Below the pieces are notes generated by a model that saw nothing but the letters and a program-made list of their open reading frames with translations, made no database searches and was not told where the DNA came from. The position numbers were made by a program, and so were the translations under genes. From contig NZ_CP061703.1 in assembly GCF_014764305.1 (NCBI RefSeq), positions 2,771,501 to 2,835,500 of the forward strand: a stretch of DNA of 64,000 bases, read 5' to 3'. Within the stretch, counting starts at the first letter, position 1. Each line of letters opens with the position of its first letter. Positions 18,116 to 27,895 of this stretch are shown piece by piece. This DNA is from Mesoflavibacter profundi (GTDB taxonomy: Bacteria > Bacteroidota > Bacteroidia > Flavobacteriales > Flavobacteriaceae).

Positions 18116-19231
18116 ATGACATTTAAAGATCTAGGTTTAGATAAAAACTACGTAAAATCGTTGAAAGAAATTGGTATAAAATCACCAACAGAAATTCAAC
18201 AACAAGCTATTTCTGTTTTATTAAATAACACAACAGACTTTGTTGGTTTAGCCCAAACAGGAACAGGTAAAACTGCTGCTTATGGTATACCTTTATTACA
18301 TAAAGTAAATCCAAAAAAAGCAGTTGTTCAAGCATTAGTTTTGTCACCAACAAGAGAGTTAGTACAACAAATAAAAAAACAGCTATTTAAGTTTACAAAA
18401 TACAACACAAACCAAACCTTTGTAGAAGCTGTATATGGTGGAGAAAAAATAGATATCCAGTTAAAAAACTTAGCCAGAACAACGCATGTTGTAGTTGCTA
18501 CTCCTGGACGATTAGTAGATTTAATTAATCGTAATGCTGTAGACTTATCTAATATTAAGACCGTAGTATTAGACGAAGCAGATGAAATGCTTAGCATGGG
18601 TTTTAAAAACGATTTAACTTCAATTTTAAACACTATAAAAAGCAACAAAAACACATGGTTGTTTAGCGCAACAATGTCTAAAGACTTACAGGCAATCGTT
18701 AAAAAATATATTAACGATAATGCAGTAAGAATAGAAATTGATAGAGAAAGTATAGTTAACAAAAATATTTCTCATTTCTTTATAGAAACAACTATACATC
18801 AAAAGTCTAGTGCTGTAATGCAGCTTTTAGATCAAAGAGAAGACCAAAGAGGTATTATTTTTACACGAACTAAAGCAGGAGCACAAGCATTAAAACATCA
18901 ATTAAATTTAGAAGGGTTTAATGTAGAAGCTTTAGAAGGCGATATGGCACAAAAGGATAGAGATAAAGTCATGAGAGCTTTTAAAAACCAATCTTTACAA
19001 TATTTAATATCTACAGATGTGTCTGCAAGAGGTATAGATGTAAATGATGTAAATTTTATCATTCATCATCAATTACCAGAACATATAGAATATTATACAC
19101 ATCGAAGTGGTAGGACAGCTAGAGGCGGAAAAACAGGAGAATCTATAGCTTTAGTTTTATCTAATGAACAAAAAGAAATTCAGAATATAGAGAAGCAATT
19201 AAACATTAAGATGAAACAAATCACATTATAA
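18116..19231 (+). CDS. DEAD-box RNA helicase, minimal core
   Basis: 371 residues comprising just the two RecA-like domains. Motifs: Q motif (GIKSPTEIQQQ, about 20-30), AQTGTGKT (I), PTRELVQQ (Ia), ATPGRLVDL (Ib), DEAD (II), SAT (III), IIFTRTKAGA (IV), STDVSARGID (V) and HRSGRTAR (VI). The protein ends soon after motif VI and has no basic or RRM-like tail as in RhlE, DeaD or DbpA, so the specific subfamily is not assigned. Likely roles are ribosome assembly or mRNA turnover. Co-transcribed with the preceding SF2 helicase; ends at a strong terminator. Confidence 0.9.
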   Translation: MTFKDLGLDKNYVKSLKEIGIKSPTEIQQQAISVLLNNTTDFVGLAQTGTGKTAAYGIPLLHKVNPKKAVVQALVLSPTRELVQQIKKQLFKFTKYNTNQTFVEAVYGGEKIDIQLKNLARTTHVVVATPGRLVDLINRNAVDLSNIKTVVLDEADEMLSMGFKNDLTSILNTIKSNKNTWLFSATMSKDLQAIVKKYINDNAVRIEIDRESIVNKNISHFFIETTIHQKSSAVMQLLDQREDQRGIIFTRTKAGAQALKHQLNLEGFNVEALEGDMAQKDRDKVMRAFKNQSLQYLISTDVSARGIDVNDVNFIIHHQLPEHIEYYTHRSGRTARGGKTGESIALVLSNEQKEIQNIEKQLNIKMKQITL

Positions 19232-19233
19232 TT

Positions 19234-19260
19234 AAAAAGGCGACCAATGGTCGCCTTTTT
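19234..19260. terminator. Bidirectional intrinsic terminator
   Basis: Perfect stem AAAAAGGCGACC (19234-19245) and GGTCGCCTTTTT (19249-19260) with a 3-base loop. It ends the helicase operon (plus strand) and the convergent HPF gene (minus strand). Confidence 0.95.
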
Positions 19261-19277
19261 ACATTTATATAACATCA

Positions 19278-19583
19278 TTAATGATGCGTTTTTAATTTTC
19301 CTTTACGCTTGGCTAGTTGGTGCTCTAATTCTCTAACAGCTTCACTAACACTTTTATGAAACGTTTCTTTACTGTCTTTCGCAAATAATCTTGGTCCAGG
19401 CGCGCTAAGTCTTACACTAGATACCATACCTGTTTTATCGTCACTAGTATTTTCTACTTTAAAAAACACATCGGCACGTACTATAAATTCGTACTTATTA
19501 AAAAGTTTCTGGATTTTTTCAGTCGTATATTCCTCTAAAGCTTTGCTAGCTTTTACATTATCATATTCAAATTTTATATCCAT
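19278..19583 (-). CDS. hpf: Ribosome hibernation promoting factor, short form (HPF/RaiA)
   Basis: 101 residues with the S30AE fold signature: MDIKFEYDNVKASKALEEYT at the start (target-strand), KIQKLFNKYEF, then VRADVFFKVEN, and a C-terminal basic helix ending LAKRKGKLKTHH. The short length means it lacks the dimerisation domain of long HPF. It binds the 30S decoding region and stabilises inactive ribosomes in stationary phase. The leader before the ATG (TTTAAAACCAAAATATT) resembles those of the stress cluster at 44261-45861. Monocistronic. Confidence 0.85.
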   Translation of the reverse strand: MDIKFEYDNVKASKALEEYTTEKIQKLFNKYEFIVRADVFFKVENTSDDKTGMVSSVRLSAPGPRLFAKDSKETFHKSVSEAVRELEHQLAKRKGKLKTHH

Positions 19584-19710
19584 AATATTTTGGTTTTAAA
19601 GTTCATTTAAATTTAGTCAAAAAAACTATTTAAAAGAAATGCTTTATTAAAAATTTAAGACTACAATTTATTAACTATCTTTAAAGCACAATCAAAAAAA
19701 CTACATTAAA

Positions 19711-22545
19711 ATGAAACATTATTCAATCTTATTTTTCATAACATCTTTGCTATTAGCATCTTGTGGAAATAATGACCAAAATTCTGATACGGTTTCTTCA
19801 GAGACTAAAGATTTTAAAATAGAATACGAAAAATTTACATTAGATAATGGTTTAGAAGTTATTCTTCACGAAGACCATTCAGATCCAATTGTAGCTGTTG
19901 CAACAATGATGCACGTAGGATCTAATAGAGAAAAACCTGGAAAAACTGGATTTGCTCATTTTTTTGAGCACATGAGTTTTAACGATTCTGAAAATGTACC
20001 AGTTGGAGCAAACAGAAAAATGATACCAGAATGGGGCGGAAGTAGAAACGGAGGAACATGGAGCGACGGAACCGTATATTACGAAGTTGTACCTAAAGAT
20101 GCGTTCGAAAAAATTATGTGGATAGATTCAGATCGATTTGGATACATGATTAATACCGTTACTAAAGAAGCTTTAGAACGCGAAAAACAAGTAGTTAAAA
20201 ACGAAAAAAGACAGCGTGTAGATAATGCGCCATATGGTTACACAGATGAAATTATCAGAAAAAATTTATATCCAGAAGGTCATCCATATAGTTGGACTGT
20301 AATAGGTTCTTTACCAGATCTTCAAGCTGCTACTTTAGAAGATGTTAAAGAATTTTACAACAAATTCTATGGTGCTAGTAATGCATCTTTAGTAATTGCT
20401 GGTGATATTAATATTGAAGAAACTAAAGACTTAGTAAAAAAATGGTTTGGAGAAATACCAAGCGGACCAAAAGTAGAAGACTTAAATTTTGAACCTGTAA
20501 AATTAGATAGTGTTAAGTCTTTATATTTTGAGGATAACTTTGCAAAACTACCTGAATTACGTATGGTAATTCCAACGGTTAAAGAATATCATAAAGACAC
20601 TTATGCATTAAATATTCTTGGTCAATTACTAAGCGGAAGTAAAAAATCTCCTTTATATAATGTTATTGTAGAAGAACAAAAACTGGCTCCAAATGTTAGT
20701 ACTTACCAAAACAGTAGCGAATTAGCAGGAGAATTTGTTTTTAGAGTAAGAGCTAATGCAGATACAGACTTAGATCAAGTTAAATTAGCTATAGAAGAAG
20801 GTTTGCAAAAATTTGAAAATGAAGGCATTAAAGACAAAGACTTAAAACGTATCAAAGCCGAACTTGAAACTAGTCTTTATCAAGGTGTAAGTACTGTTTT
20901 AAACAAAGCGTTTCAGTTAGTTCAGGATAACGAGTTTAATGGCGATCCAAGTTATATTACACAAACAGCAAAACTTACAAATGCTGTAACAGCACAAGAT
21001 GTAATGCGTGTTTATAATCAATACATAAAAAACCAAAATTATGTAATGACAAGTGTTGTGCCTAAAAACCAAATAGATTTAGCTGTAAACCATAGTAAAA
21101 AAGCAGAAGTTTGGATAGAAGAAGTAAAGCAAAACGTTGCCAACGAAGAAGTTAGTCAAGGTGCAGAAGCAGTTTATGATAAAACACCAAGTAAATATGA
21201 TAGAAGTGAACCACCTTTTGGAGAACTTCCTGTTTTTAAATCTCCAACCATTTGGAAAGACAAACTTAACAATGGTATGACATTATATGGTATAGAAAAT
21301 GCAGAAGTACCTTTAGTACAGTTTGATATCACAATTCCAGGCGGACAATTATTGGATCCTAAAGGAAAAGAAGGAGTTTCTAGTTTGTTTAGCGATGTAA
21401 TGATGCAAGGTACAGCAACAAAAACTCCAGCAGATTTAGAAGAAGCAATTGGTCTTTTAGGTGCAAATATTAATATGTACAGTTCTAGTGAAGATTTACA
21501 TATTACAGGTTCTTGTTTAACAAAAAACTTTGAAGAAACTATTAAAATTGTAAAAGAAATAATCTTACAACCAAGATGGGACTTAAAAGAATTTGATCGT
21601 CTAAAACAAGCCTTAAAAACCAATTTAAAAGGTAGCGAAGCCAACCCAAATGCAATAGCAAGCAATGTGTTTTATAAATTGTTATATGGAGAATCACATA
21701 GATTTGGTATTCCAGGTTCTGGAACATTAAACAGTACAGAAGCTATTACTATAGAAGATTTAAAAAAGTACTATGCTAATTTAAAACCTTCTAATGCAAC
21801 GTTTCATATTGCAGGAGATATAACTGTAGACCAAACTAAAAATGCATTACAAATCTTAAATGATTGGAAAGGAGAATCAAAAAACATAGAATTACCCTCA
21901 ATCACAAATACTAATACTGATGGAAATATTTATTTTGTAGACGTTCCAGATGCTAAACAATCTGTGTTATACATTGGTAAATTAGCATTATCTGCTACAG
22001 ACGATAACGCAAATAATCTAAATTTTGCTAACGAAATTTTAGGTGGTGGATCTAGCGGAAGATTGTTTCAAACCTTAAGAATAGGCAAGGGATATACGTA
22101 TGGCGCTTATTCTAATATATTAGAAAGAAAAGCAATTAGTCCTTTTGTAATTAGAACTAGTGTACGTGCTAATGCAACATTAAAATCTTTAGAAATTATT
22201 AAAGAAATGGTTAATGATTACGAAAAGTCATTTACCGAAAATGAAGTAGAATTAACAAAAAATAAAATTTTAAAAGGAAACACTAGAGCTTTTGAAAGTT
22301 TAGGAGCACAATTAGGTATTTTAAAAGATATAAGTAAATATGATAAAGCAGTTGACTTTTTAGATAAAAATCAAGAGGAATTAATCAACATGACGCTTGA
22401 AGATTATAAAAATATAATCAGTACTTATATCGTAGAAGATCAATTTACTTATCTAGTTGTTGGTGATAAAGCAACACAATTGGAAGAAGTTAAAAAACTA
22501 GGTAAACCAGTCATAGAACTTGATATTTACGGAAATGAAAAATAA
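19711..22545 (+). CDS. M16 (pitrilysin/insulinase) family metallopeptidase, lipoprotein
   Basis: 944 residues. A lipobox LLASC with Cys18 indicates a lipoprotein, probably periplasmic. The inverted zinc motif HFFEH is at 83-87, with the downstream Glu expected in the EREKQVVKNEKR segment (about 160-170). A second M16 domain (about 510-930) lacks the HxxEH motif, as is normal for the inactive half of the clamshell. The family degrades peptides up to about 70 residues. Transcribed alone and ended by the terminator at 22562. Confidence 0.9.
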   Translation: MKHYSILFFITSLLLASCGNNDQNSDTVSSETKDFKIEYEKFTLDNGLEVILHEDHSDPIVAVATMMHVGSNREKPGKTGFAHFFEHMSFNDSENVPVGANRKMIPEWGGSRNGGTWSDGTVYYEVVPKDAFEKIMWIDSDRFGYMINTVTKEALEREKQVVKNEKRQRVDNAPYGYTDEIIRKNLYPEGHPYSWTVIGSLPDLQAATLEDVKEFYNKFYGASNASLVIAGDINIEETKDLVKKWFGEIPSGPKVEDLNFEPVKLDSVKSLYFEDNFAKLPELRMVIPTVKEYHKDTYALNILGQLLSGSKKSPLYNVIVEEQKLAPNVSTYQNSSELAGEFVFRVRANADTDLDQVKLAIEEGLQKFENEGIKDKDLKRIKAELETSLYQGVSTVLNKAFQLVQDNEFNGDPSYITQTAKLTNAVTAQDVMRVYNQYIKNQNYVMTSVVPKNQIDLAVNHSKKAEVWIEEVKQNVANEEVSQGAEAVYDKTPSKYDRSEPPFGELPVFKSPTIWKDKLNNGMTLYGIENAEVPLVQFDITIPGGQLLDPKGKEGVSSLFSDVMMQGTATKTPADLEEAIGLLGANINMYSSSEDLHITGSCLTKNFEETIKIVKEIILQPRWDLKEFDRLKQALKTNLKGSEANPNAIASNVFYKLLYGESHRFGIPGSGTLNSTEAITIEDLKKYYANLKPSNATFHIAGDITVDQTKNALQILNDWKGESKNIELPSITNTNTDGNIYFVDVPDAKQSVLYIGKLALSATDDNANNLNFANEILGGGSSGRLFQTLRIGKGYTYGAYSNILERKAISPFVIRTSVRANATLKSLEIIKEMVNDYEKSFTENEVELTKNKILKGNTRAFESLGAQLGILKDISKYDKAVDFLDKNQEELINMTLEDYKNIISTYIVEDQFTYLVVGDKATQLEEVKKLGKPVIELDIYGNEK

Positions 22546-22561
22546 AGAATTTTAAACTCCT

Positions 22562-22593
22562 AAAAAAAGCACAATGTTAATTGTGCTTTTTTT
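22562..22593 (+). terminator. Intrinsic terminator after the M16 peptidase
   Basis: Stem AAAAAGCACAA / TTGTGCTTTTT around loop TGTTAA, followed by a run of T. No gene converges here. Confidence 0.9.
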
Positions 22594-22718
22594 AGTTTAA
22601 ACAGTAAAGTTTTCAATTTGAATCTACAATATTTTCGTTAACAAATGGCAAAAGACAACTTAACAATTTTAACATTTAACTGATTGATTTGTAGTTTTTT
22701 AAATATTTTTAAAAGAAG

Positions 22719-22750
22719 TTGAATAGCAAATAATATTTTTAATATTTTTG
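22719..22750 (+). promoter_or_regulatory. Bacteroidota promoter (-33 and -7) of the serine hydrolase
   Basis: The -7 box TATTTTTG (22743-22750) is exact and a TTG (22719-22721) lies 21 bases upstream, within the 17-23 base spacing of Bacteroidota promoters. The leader to the ATG at 22824 would be about 65 bases. Confidence 0.6.
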
Positions 22751-22823
22751 CGTTTAAATTTGCACAGTTTCATAATAATTGTAAATTATAGTAAGTACTA
22801 ATTTAAAACGTAATAAATTAATA

Positions 22824-23729
22824 ATGAAAATATTAAAAAGCTTATTTGTAGTTCTATTTTTAACACAATTAAGTTTCTCCCAAACAAAAGTACCTGTTAT
22901 TAGAAAACATGTTACTGAACCTATTCAGCAATTACAAGACACAACTCTGCAAACACTTTTGGATGTAGAGTTAAGAAAAAATCCTACTTGGAAACACCTA
23001 ATTAATTCTAAATTAATGTCTGTTAGTATTGTAGACTTAAGCAATCCTAATAATATTAGGTATGCAGGAGTAAATGATAACAACATGATGTATGCAGCTA
23101 GTTTGCCTAAAATAGCAGTATTATTAGCAGCTATGGATGCAATAGACAAAGGAGAACTTATAGAAACAAAAGCTGTGCAAAACGACATGCGATTAATGAT
23201 TAGCAAATCAAATAATCAGGCTACAACTAGGATGATAGATCGCGTAGGTTATAAAAAAATAGAATCTGTTCTAAGAGCTCCAAAACATAAATTATATGAT
23301 GAAGAAACTGGTGGCGGATTATGGGTTGGAAAACGTTATGCTGCTGGTGGCGCACGTTATCCAGATCCTTTAAAAGGTTTAAGTCACGCTGCAACAACAA
23401 AACAAGTTTGTAGTTTTTATTACCAATTAGCAATGGGTAATTTAATTAGTCCAAAGCGATCTGTAGATATGCTTAAAATAATGAAAAAACCAGAGTTACA
23501 TCATAAGTTTGTAAGCGTACTAAATCAAATAGCTCCAAAAGCAGATGTTTATAGAAAATCTGGTTCTTGGAAGAATTACCATTCTGACTCTGCATTAGTT
23601 TGGGGACCAAATAGAAGGTACATTATTGTTGCTTTAGTAGAAGATAGTAATGGTGAGCAAATAATGAGAAATTTAGTAAAACCTTTAGATAAAATTTTAA
23701 AAAAATCTCGTAATTTGACACATGTATAA
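22824..23729 (+). CDS. Exported serine hydrolase, class A beta-lactamase-like
   Basis: 301 residues with a signal peptide ending near LSFSQ (residue 20). The three active-site elements of the class A fold are present: SLPK (Ser93, Lys96), SNN (129-131, equivalent to SDN) and KSG (245-247, equivalent to KTG). The class A Glu166 omega-loop motif ExxLN is not evident, so it may be a carboxypeptidase-like or other hydrolase rather than a true beta-lactamase. It acts in the periplasm. The next gene starts 18 bases downstream on the same strand, suggesting co-transcription with the carrier. Confidence 0.8.
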   Translation: MKILKSLFVVLFLTQLSFSQTKVPVIRKHVTEPIQQLQDTTLQTLLDVELRKNPTWKHLINSKLMSVSIVDLSNPNNIRYAGVNDNNMMYAASLPKIAVLLAAMDAIDKGELIETKAVQNDMRLMISKSNNQATTRMIDRVGYKKIESVLRAPKHKLYDEETGGGLWVGKRYAAGGARYPDPLKGLSHAATTKQVCSFYYQLAMGNLISPKRSVDMLKIMKKPELHHKFVSVLNQIAPKADVYRKSGSWKNYHSDSALVWGPNRRYIIVALVEDSNGEQIMRNLVKPLDKILKKSRNLTHV

Positions 23730-23747
23730 TCTGTCGTCCTAATTACT

Positions 23748-26588
23748 TTGATAAAACAACTTTTATATAAAACTTTTGGATTAAGAGATGGTGAAATTGC
23801 CATCTCTTTTTTAATGCAGTTATATATATTTATAGTTATTACCGTTTTATTAATTGTAAAACCTACAGTAAACGCTTTATTTTTAAATACTTTAGGCGCA
23901 GACAATTTACCATATGCCTATTTAATGGTTGCTGCAGTTGCTGTAATTACCACAGTTTTATATAATAAAGCGTTAAAAAACAACTCACTTTATAAAATTA
24001 CAAATTATGCTTTAGTCATATTTAGTGTTTTTTTTATAGCGTTAAGTGTTATATTATATTACAAAGCATTAAATCAATTTGTGCTTTATTTTTACTATTT
24101 ATTTGTAGCCATGTTTGCTGTAATTGCAACGTCACAATTTTGGACCTTTGCTAATATGGTTTTTAATGCAAGAGAAGCCAAACGTTTATTTGGTTTTATT
24201 GGAGCAGGAGCAATAGCTGGCGGTGTTTTTGGTGGTTATTTAACAAGCTTAATAGTATCCAGTTTTGGAAATAAAACTGTTATTTTAGTTGCTGGTTTAT
24301 TAATGTTAGTTAATATTCCTATTCTTCAAAAAATATATCATTTAAGGCTAAGAAAATTAAATATTTATTCAAGACGAAATCAAAACTTTTCTGAGCAAAA
24401 AGTAAACGATTCAACATTGTTTATAATTCTAAAATCAAAGCATTTAACCTATTTAGCTTTAATCACTGGTATTAGTGTGCTAGTAGCTAAATTAGTAGAT
24501 TTTCAGTTTAGTGATTTTGCAAATAGAAATTTTAGAAATCCAGACGATCTAGCTTCATTTTTTGGTTTTTGGTTTTCAACTTTTAATGTTATAGCGTTAT
24601 TAATTCAGTTGTTATTAACTAACAGAATTCTTACTAAATTAGGTGTTTCGACTACATTACTAATCTTACCATTAGGAATAGCTTTAGGCGGATTACTTTT
24701 CTTAACGTTTCCAGAATTATGGGTTTTAGTCATAATTAAAGGCTTAGATGGAAGTTTTAAACAATCTATTAATAAAGCTGCTTTCGAATTATCAATTATG
24801 CCAATTCCAATAGGTATAAAAAATCAAGCAAAATCGTTTATAGATGTTGCTGTAGATAGTGTTGCTACAGGATTTGCTGGGTTTTTATTGGTGTTTTTAA
24901 TTAAAAAATTAGATTTACCAACTAGCTATATCACAATTATTATTTTGTTTTTTGTACTAATCTGGATTGTTCTAATTTTTAGATTAAGAGAAGCCTATTA
25001 CAATTCATTTAGAGAAAATATTAAAAGAAATTTAGTTAAGAAAAATACATCTTCGTTTGGTCTAAAACACGAAACTACAATTGTAACTGCAAAAGCAATC
25101 TTAAATAATGGCGAAGAAGAAGAGATTTTAAATCTATTAGACCGATTAAATAATTTTAAAATCAAAACCCTAAAACCATACATTATTGGATTATTACAGC
25201 ATGAATCTGTTACAGTAAAAATAGCAGCAATTAATCAATTATATACTTACGATAAAGGTACTGCAATTAAGGATGTAGAAGCATTGCTATCTATTAAAAA
25301 TGATGAATTAGTTTACGAAGCGTTAGAGTATTTATTACATCACACTTATAAAAGTGATAGTTCTATTTTTAATAGCTATTTAAATCACAGTAACGACTTT
25401 TTATCTAATGCAACGCTTTTATGTTTAGCTAAAGTTGCCAAAAATAATTACAGTCTTGCAAAGCGATATAATTTAGAAAAACGTATAGCCCAAAAGGTAG
25501 ACGAATTGTCTACTCCAGATGGATTTAGCAGAAAAGAGTCTGTTGCCATCTTATTAAATACGATTGCGCATTCTGGTTACAAAAAATTTCATTCGTTTAT
25601 CGCTGTTCATCTTAATAATAAAGATGAATATATTGTTAACTATGCAATACAAGCTGCTGGATTGTCTAAAGACGAGCAATTTATAGATAAATTACTTCAG
25701 TTTTTAAAAGAAAAACCATTTAAAAAAGCAACTATAAAAGCACTTAAAAACTATGGTTATAAGATTGTAGAAACCTTGCTAGAATCTAATACTTTAGAAA
25801 ATTTAGATGATGATGCAAAAAAATCTATCCCTAAGTTAATCCAGTCGTTTAAAACACAAGACTCAGTTAATCTGCTTCAAAAATTACTAAAGCACAAAGA
25901 TATTATTGTTAGATACAAAGCAATAATTGCATTAAGTAAATTAAAAGAAAAATCTAGAGATTTATACATAAGTAATCGATTAATAAAATCGGCACTTTTT
26001 AGAGAATGTAAGTTTTATAAAAACACCTTAATCATAAAAAAATCTATTGAGCAGCAAATAGAAAGTCCAGAAGACAAGCATGCGATTACATTAGATGCAA
26101 AAACCGAAATTTCAATAGCAAGGACTAGTATTTATGATATTTTAATTGAACAAGAGCAGATTAGCTTAAAAAACATTTTTAAGCTTCTAAGCATTCTTTA
26201 CAATAAGTCTGATATTGAAATGAGTTATGAAGGTCTTTTTAGCGATATAAAAGAGGCTAAAATCAATGCTTTAGAATTCTTGGATAATTTACTTCAAAGT
26301 CAATTAAAAACCAATGTTTTCCCATTGATAGAGCATTTAGTGATTTCAGATGAAAGTCATAAAACCACATTACAATTACATCAAATTTCAGAGAAAAATT
26401 ACTTAAATCTTATTGTTAAAAATAGAGGTAAACGATTAAAACTAGAAGTTATAAATTTAATTTACTACCTAAATAATAAAAATTACGCCTCTATAATTAA
26501 ACCGTTATTAAAGCATAAAAATAGAGACGTGAAATATCTTGCATTTAAGACTTTAAACAGTCTTACAGGTTTAAGAAGTGCCTCTTAA
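23748..26588 (+). CDS. ADP/ATP-carrier-like (Npt/MFS-type) membrane protein fused to HEAT repeats
   Basis: 946 residues. The N-terminal 420 residues contain 11-12 transmembrane helices, opening with KTFGLRDGEIAISFLMQLY and a polar loop KPTVNALFLNTLGADNLPYA (in parts) reminiscent of the nucleotide-exchange (TLC/Npt) transporter family. The C-terminal 500 residues are predicted helical repeats (HEAT-like units such as HESVTVKIAAINQLY and HKDIIVRYKAIIALSKL). The start codon is TTG at 23748; no ATG precedes residue 23. Substrate unknown; nucleotide exchange is not proven for free-living homologues. The 3' end abuts the convergent gene with no spacer. Confidence 0.65.
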   Translation: MIKQLLYKTFGLRDGEIAISFLMQLYIFIVITVLLIVKPTVNALFLNTLGADNLPYAYLMVAAVAVITTVLYNKALKNNSLYKITNYALVIFSVFFIALSVILYYKALNQFVLYFYYLFVAMFAVIATSQFWTFANMVFNAREAKRLFGFIGAGAIAGGVFGGYLTSLIVSSFGNKTVILVAGLLMLVNIPILQKIYHLRLRKLNIYSRRNQNFSEQKVNDSTLFIILKSKHLTYLALITGISVLVAKLVDFQFSDFANRNFRNPDDLASFFGFWFSTFNVIALLIQLLLTNRILTKLGVSTTLLILPLGIALGGLLFLTFPELWVLVIIKGLDGSFKQSINKAAFELSIMPIPIGIKNQAKSFIDVAVDSVATGFAGFLLVFLIKKLDLPTSYITIIILFFVLIWIVLIFRLREAYYNSFRENIKRNLVKKNTSSFGLKHETTIVTAKAILNNGEEEEILNLLDRLNNFKIKTLKPYIIGLLQHESVTVKIAAINQLYTYDKGTAIKDVEALLSIKNDELVYEALEYLLHHTYKSDSSIFNSYLNHSNDFLSNATLLCLAKVAKNNYSLAKRYNLEKRIAQKVDELSTPDGFSRKESVAILLNTIAHSGYKKFHSFIAVHLNNKDEYIVNYAIQAAGLSKDEQFIDKLLQFLKEKPFKKATIKALKNYGYKIVETLLESNTLENLDDDAKKSIPKLIQSFKTQDSVNLLQKLLKHKDIIVRYKAIIALSKLKEKSRDLYISNRLIKSALFRECKFYKNTLIIKKSIEQQIESPEDKHAITLDAKTEISIARTSIYDILIEQEQISLKNIFKLLSILYNKSDIEMSYEGLFSDIKEAKINALEFLDNLLQSQLKTNVFPLIEHLVISDESHKTTLQLHQISEKNYLNLIVKNRGKRLKLEVINLIYYLNNKNYASIIKPLLKHKNRDVKYLAFKTLNSLTGLRSAS

Positions 26589-27893
26589 CTAGTCCTCTTT
26601 GTCTTTATAATTTTCGTCTAAGTTAACTTCCTGTTTTGGTTGATTATCCTTTGTGTTTATTATATCATCTATTTTACTTGCTAAGTACATATGTGCTCCA
26701 GCCGAATTTTTGTTTAGTACATTAGACATTAAACAAACAATATATTTTACACCATTATCATGTTCAACAGTAATAACAGAATTCATATAATTAAATACGT
26801 TTCCTGCATAATCTTTACAATCAGGATTTTTTTGCCTGTCGCATTTATAGTAACTACCTGATTTAAAATATACTGCTGCGCTATCTAATCGTGGTGAAGC
26901 AGCGTATCTTATACGTCTATCTGTTAGATATAAAATACGTTTCATTTCTAAACTAGAGTTTTTATCTACAACATTACCTTGTTCTAACTGAACTAAAAAC
27001 TTCATTAATCCTTTTGGTGTTCCAATACTTCCACCTTTACGACTTATATATTTTTCTGCTGGTCTTGTAAAAAAACCACCTAAACGCCATTCGTCTTCTG
27101 TAATTCCTAATGTTCTTAAGGGTTCATTTACAACAGCATGAGATAAATTAGTTAAAGAATCTCTTGGTGTATCTTTAAAAAACTGTTCAGCTTTTTCGGC
27201 TGTTAATGTAAAATAATCCTCTTTAAATGCGCGCATTAAAAGTGCTTCTCTGTACATTACACTTGCTGCGCCATTATTACTTACAGAAACCATATGATCT
27301 AGCCATTCGTATAATGAAAATACATCACTAGCTATCACTTGACGTTTAGTAAGTTTATCTTTTTCTATATCATAAACAGGAATCGTATGATGATCACCTG
27401 TTCCCCAATATCTAGCCGAAACTTTTATATCTTTTAAATACATTGTGCGTTCTTCCCAATCTGGGCAAATCTTGGCTAACTCTGTAAATACAGCGTTTAA
27501 AACAGCAATTTTACCAACGCTTCCTGGTTGATAGCCTATTTGTTCTTTATAAGCAGCATACTTTAAGCTATCTGTATTAGTCATATCTAAAACAGCTACA
27601 GAATAACCGCTATTTGGGATTAACGCTTTTATTTTTTTTGCAAATTGGTTGTCTTCCACTAAAAGCGTATTAATACTATCTTTAGCTAAAGTGGTTAAAT
27701 TTAGTTTTATATCTTCTAAATTTTTATAAGCTCCAGCAGGAATTCTGGTGTATTTTTTACCGTCTTGTCTTAGTTTTTTTATTTGATATAGTCGTTTAAT
27801 TCCTGTACTCTCATAACCATCAATCGGATAAGAAATTACACCAAAAGAGAGTAGAGTAAAGGCTAATAAAAGTATATAAAGTAAATGTTTCAT
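26589..27893 (-). CDS. Exported serine hydrolase, class A beta-lactamase-like, long form
   Basis: 434 residues with an N-terminal hydrophobic signal (LLYILLLAFTLLSFGVI). Active-site elements: GSVGK (Ser125, Lys128), SNN (205-207) and KSG (344-346). Between them is an insertion of about 60 residues compared with the 301-residue paralogue at 22824, and the last 25 residues are an acidic, Lys-rich tail. It is probably periplasmic or inner-membrane tethered. Its start is 2 bases from the stop of the dikinase-like gene upstream, so the two are one operon. Function may be peptidoglycan- or ester-directed; not determined. Confidence 0.75.
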   Translation of the reverse strand: MKHLLYILLLAFTLLSFGVISYPIDGYESTGIKRLYQIKKLRQDGKKYTRIPAGAYKNLEDIKLNLTTLAKDSINTLLVEDNQFAKKIKALIPNSGYSVAVLDMTNTDSLKYAAYKEQIGYQPGSVGKIAVLNAVFTELAKICPDWEERTMYLKDIKVSARYWGTGDHHTIPVYDIEKDKLTKRQVIASDVFSLYEWLDHMVSVSNNGAASVMYREALLMRAFKEDYFTLTAEKAEQFFKDTPRDSLTNLSHAVVNEPLRTLGITEDEWRLGGFFTRPAEKYISRKGGSIGTPKGLMKFLVQLEQGNVVDKNSSLEMKRILYLTDRRIRYAASPRLDSAAVYFKSGSYYKCDRQKNPDCKDYAGNVFNYMNSVITVEHDNGVKYIVCLMSNVLNKNSAGAHMYLASKIDDIINTKDNQPKQEVNLDENYKDKED

Positions 27894-27895
27894 AA

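Noticed and set aside
21174-21665. 163-codon minus-strand frame opposite the M16 peptidase
   Set aside because: Antisense of a conserved domain; no start context or homology seen.
22824-23729. Calling the serine hydrolase a beta-lactamase resistance gene
   Set aside because: SxxK, SxN and KSG are present, but the class A Glu166 motif is not evident, so resistance cannot be claimed.
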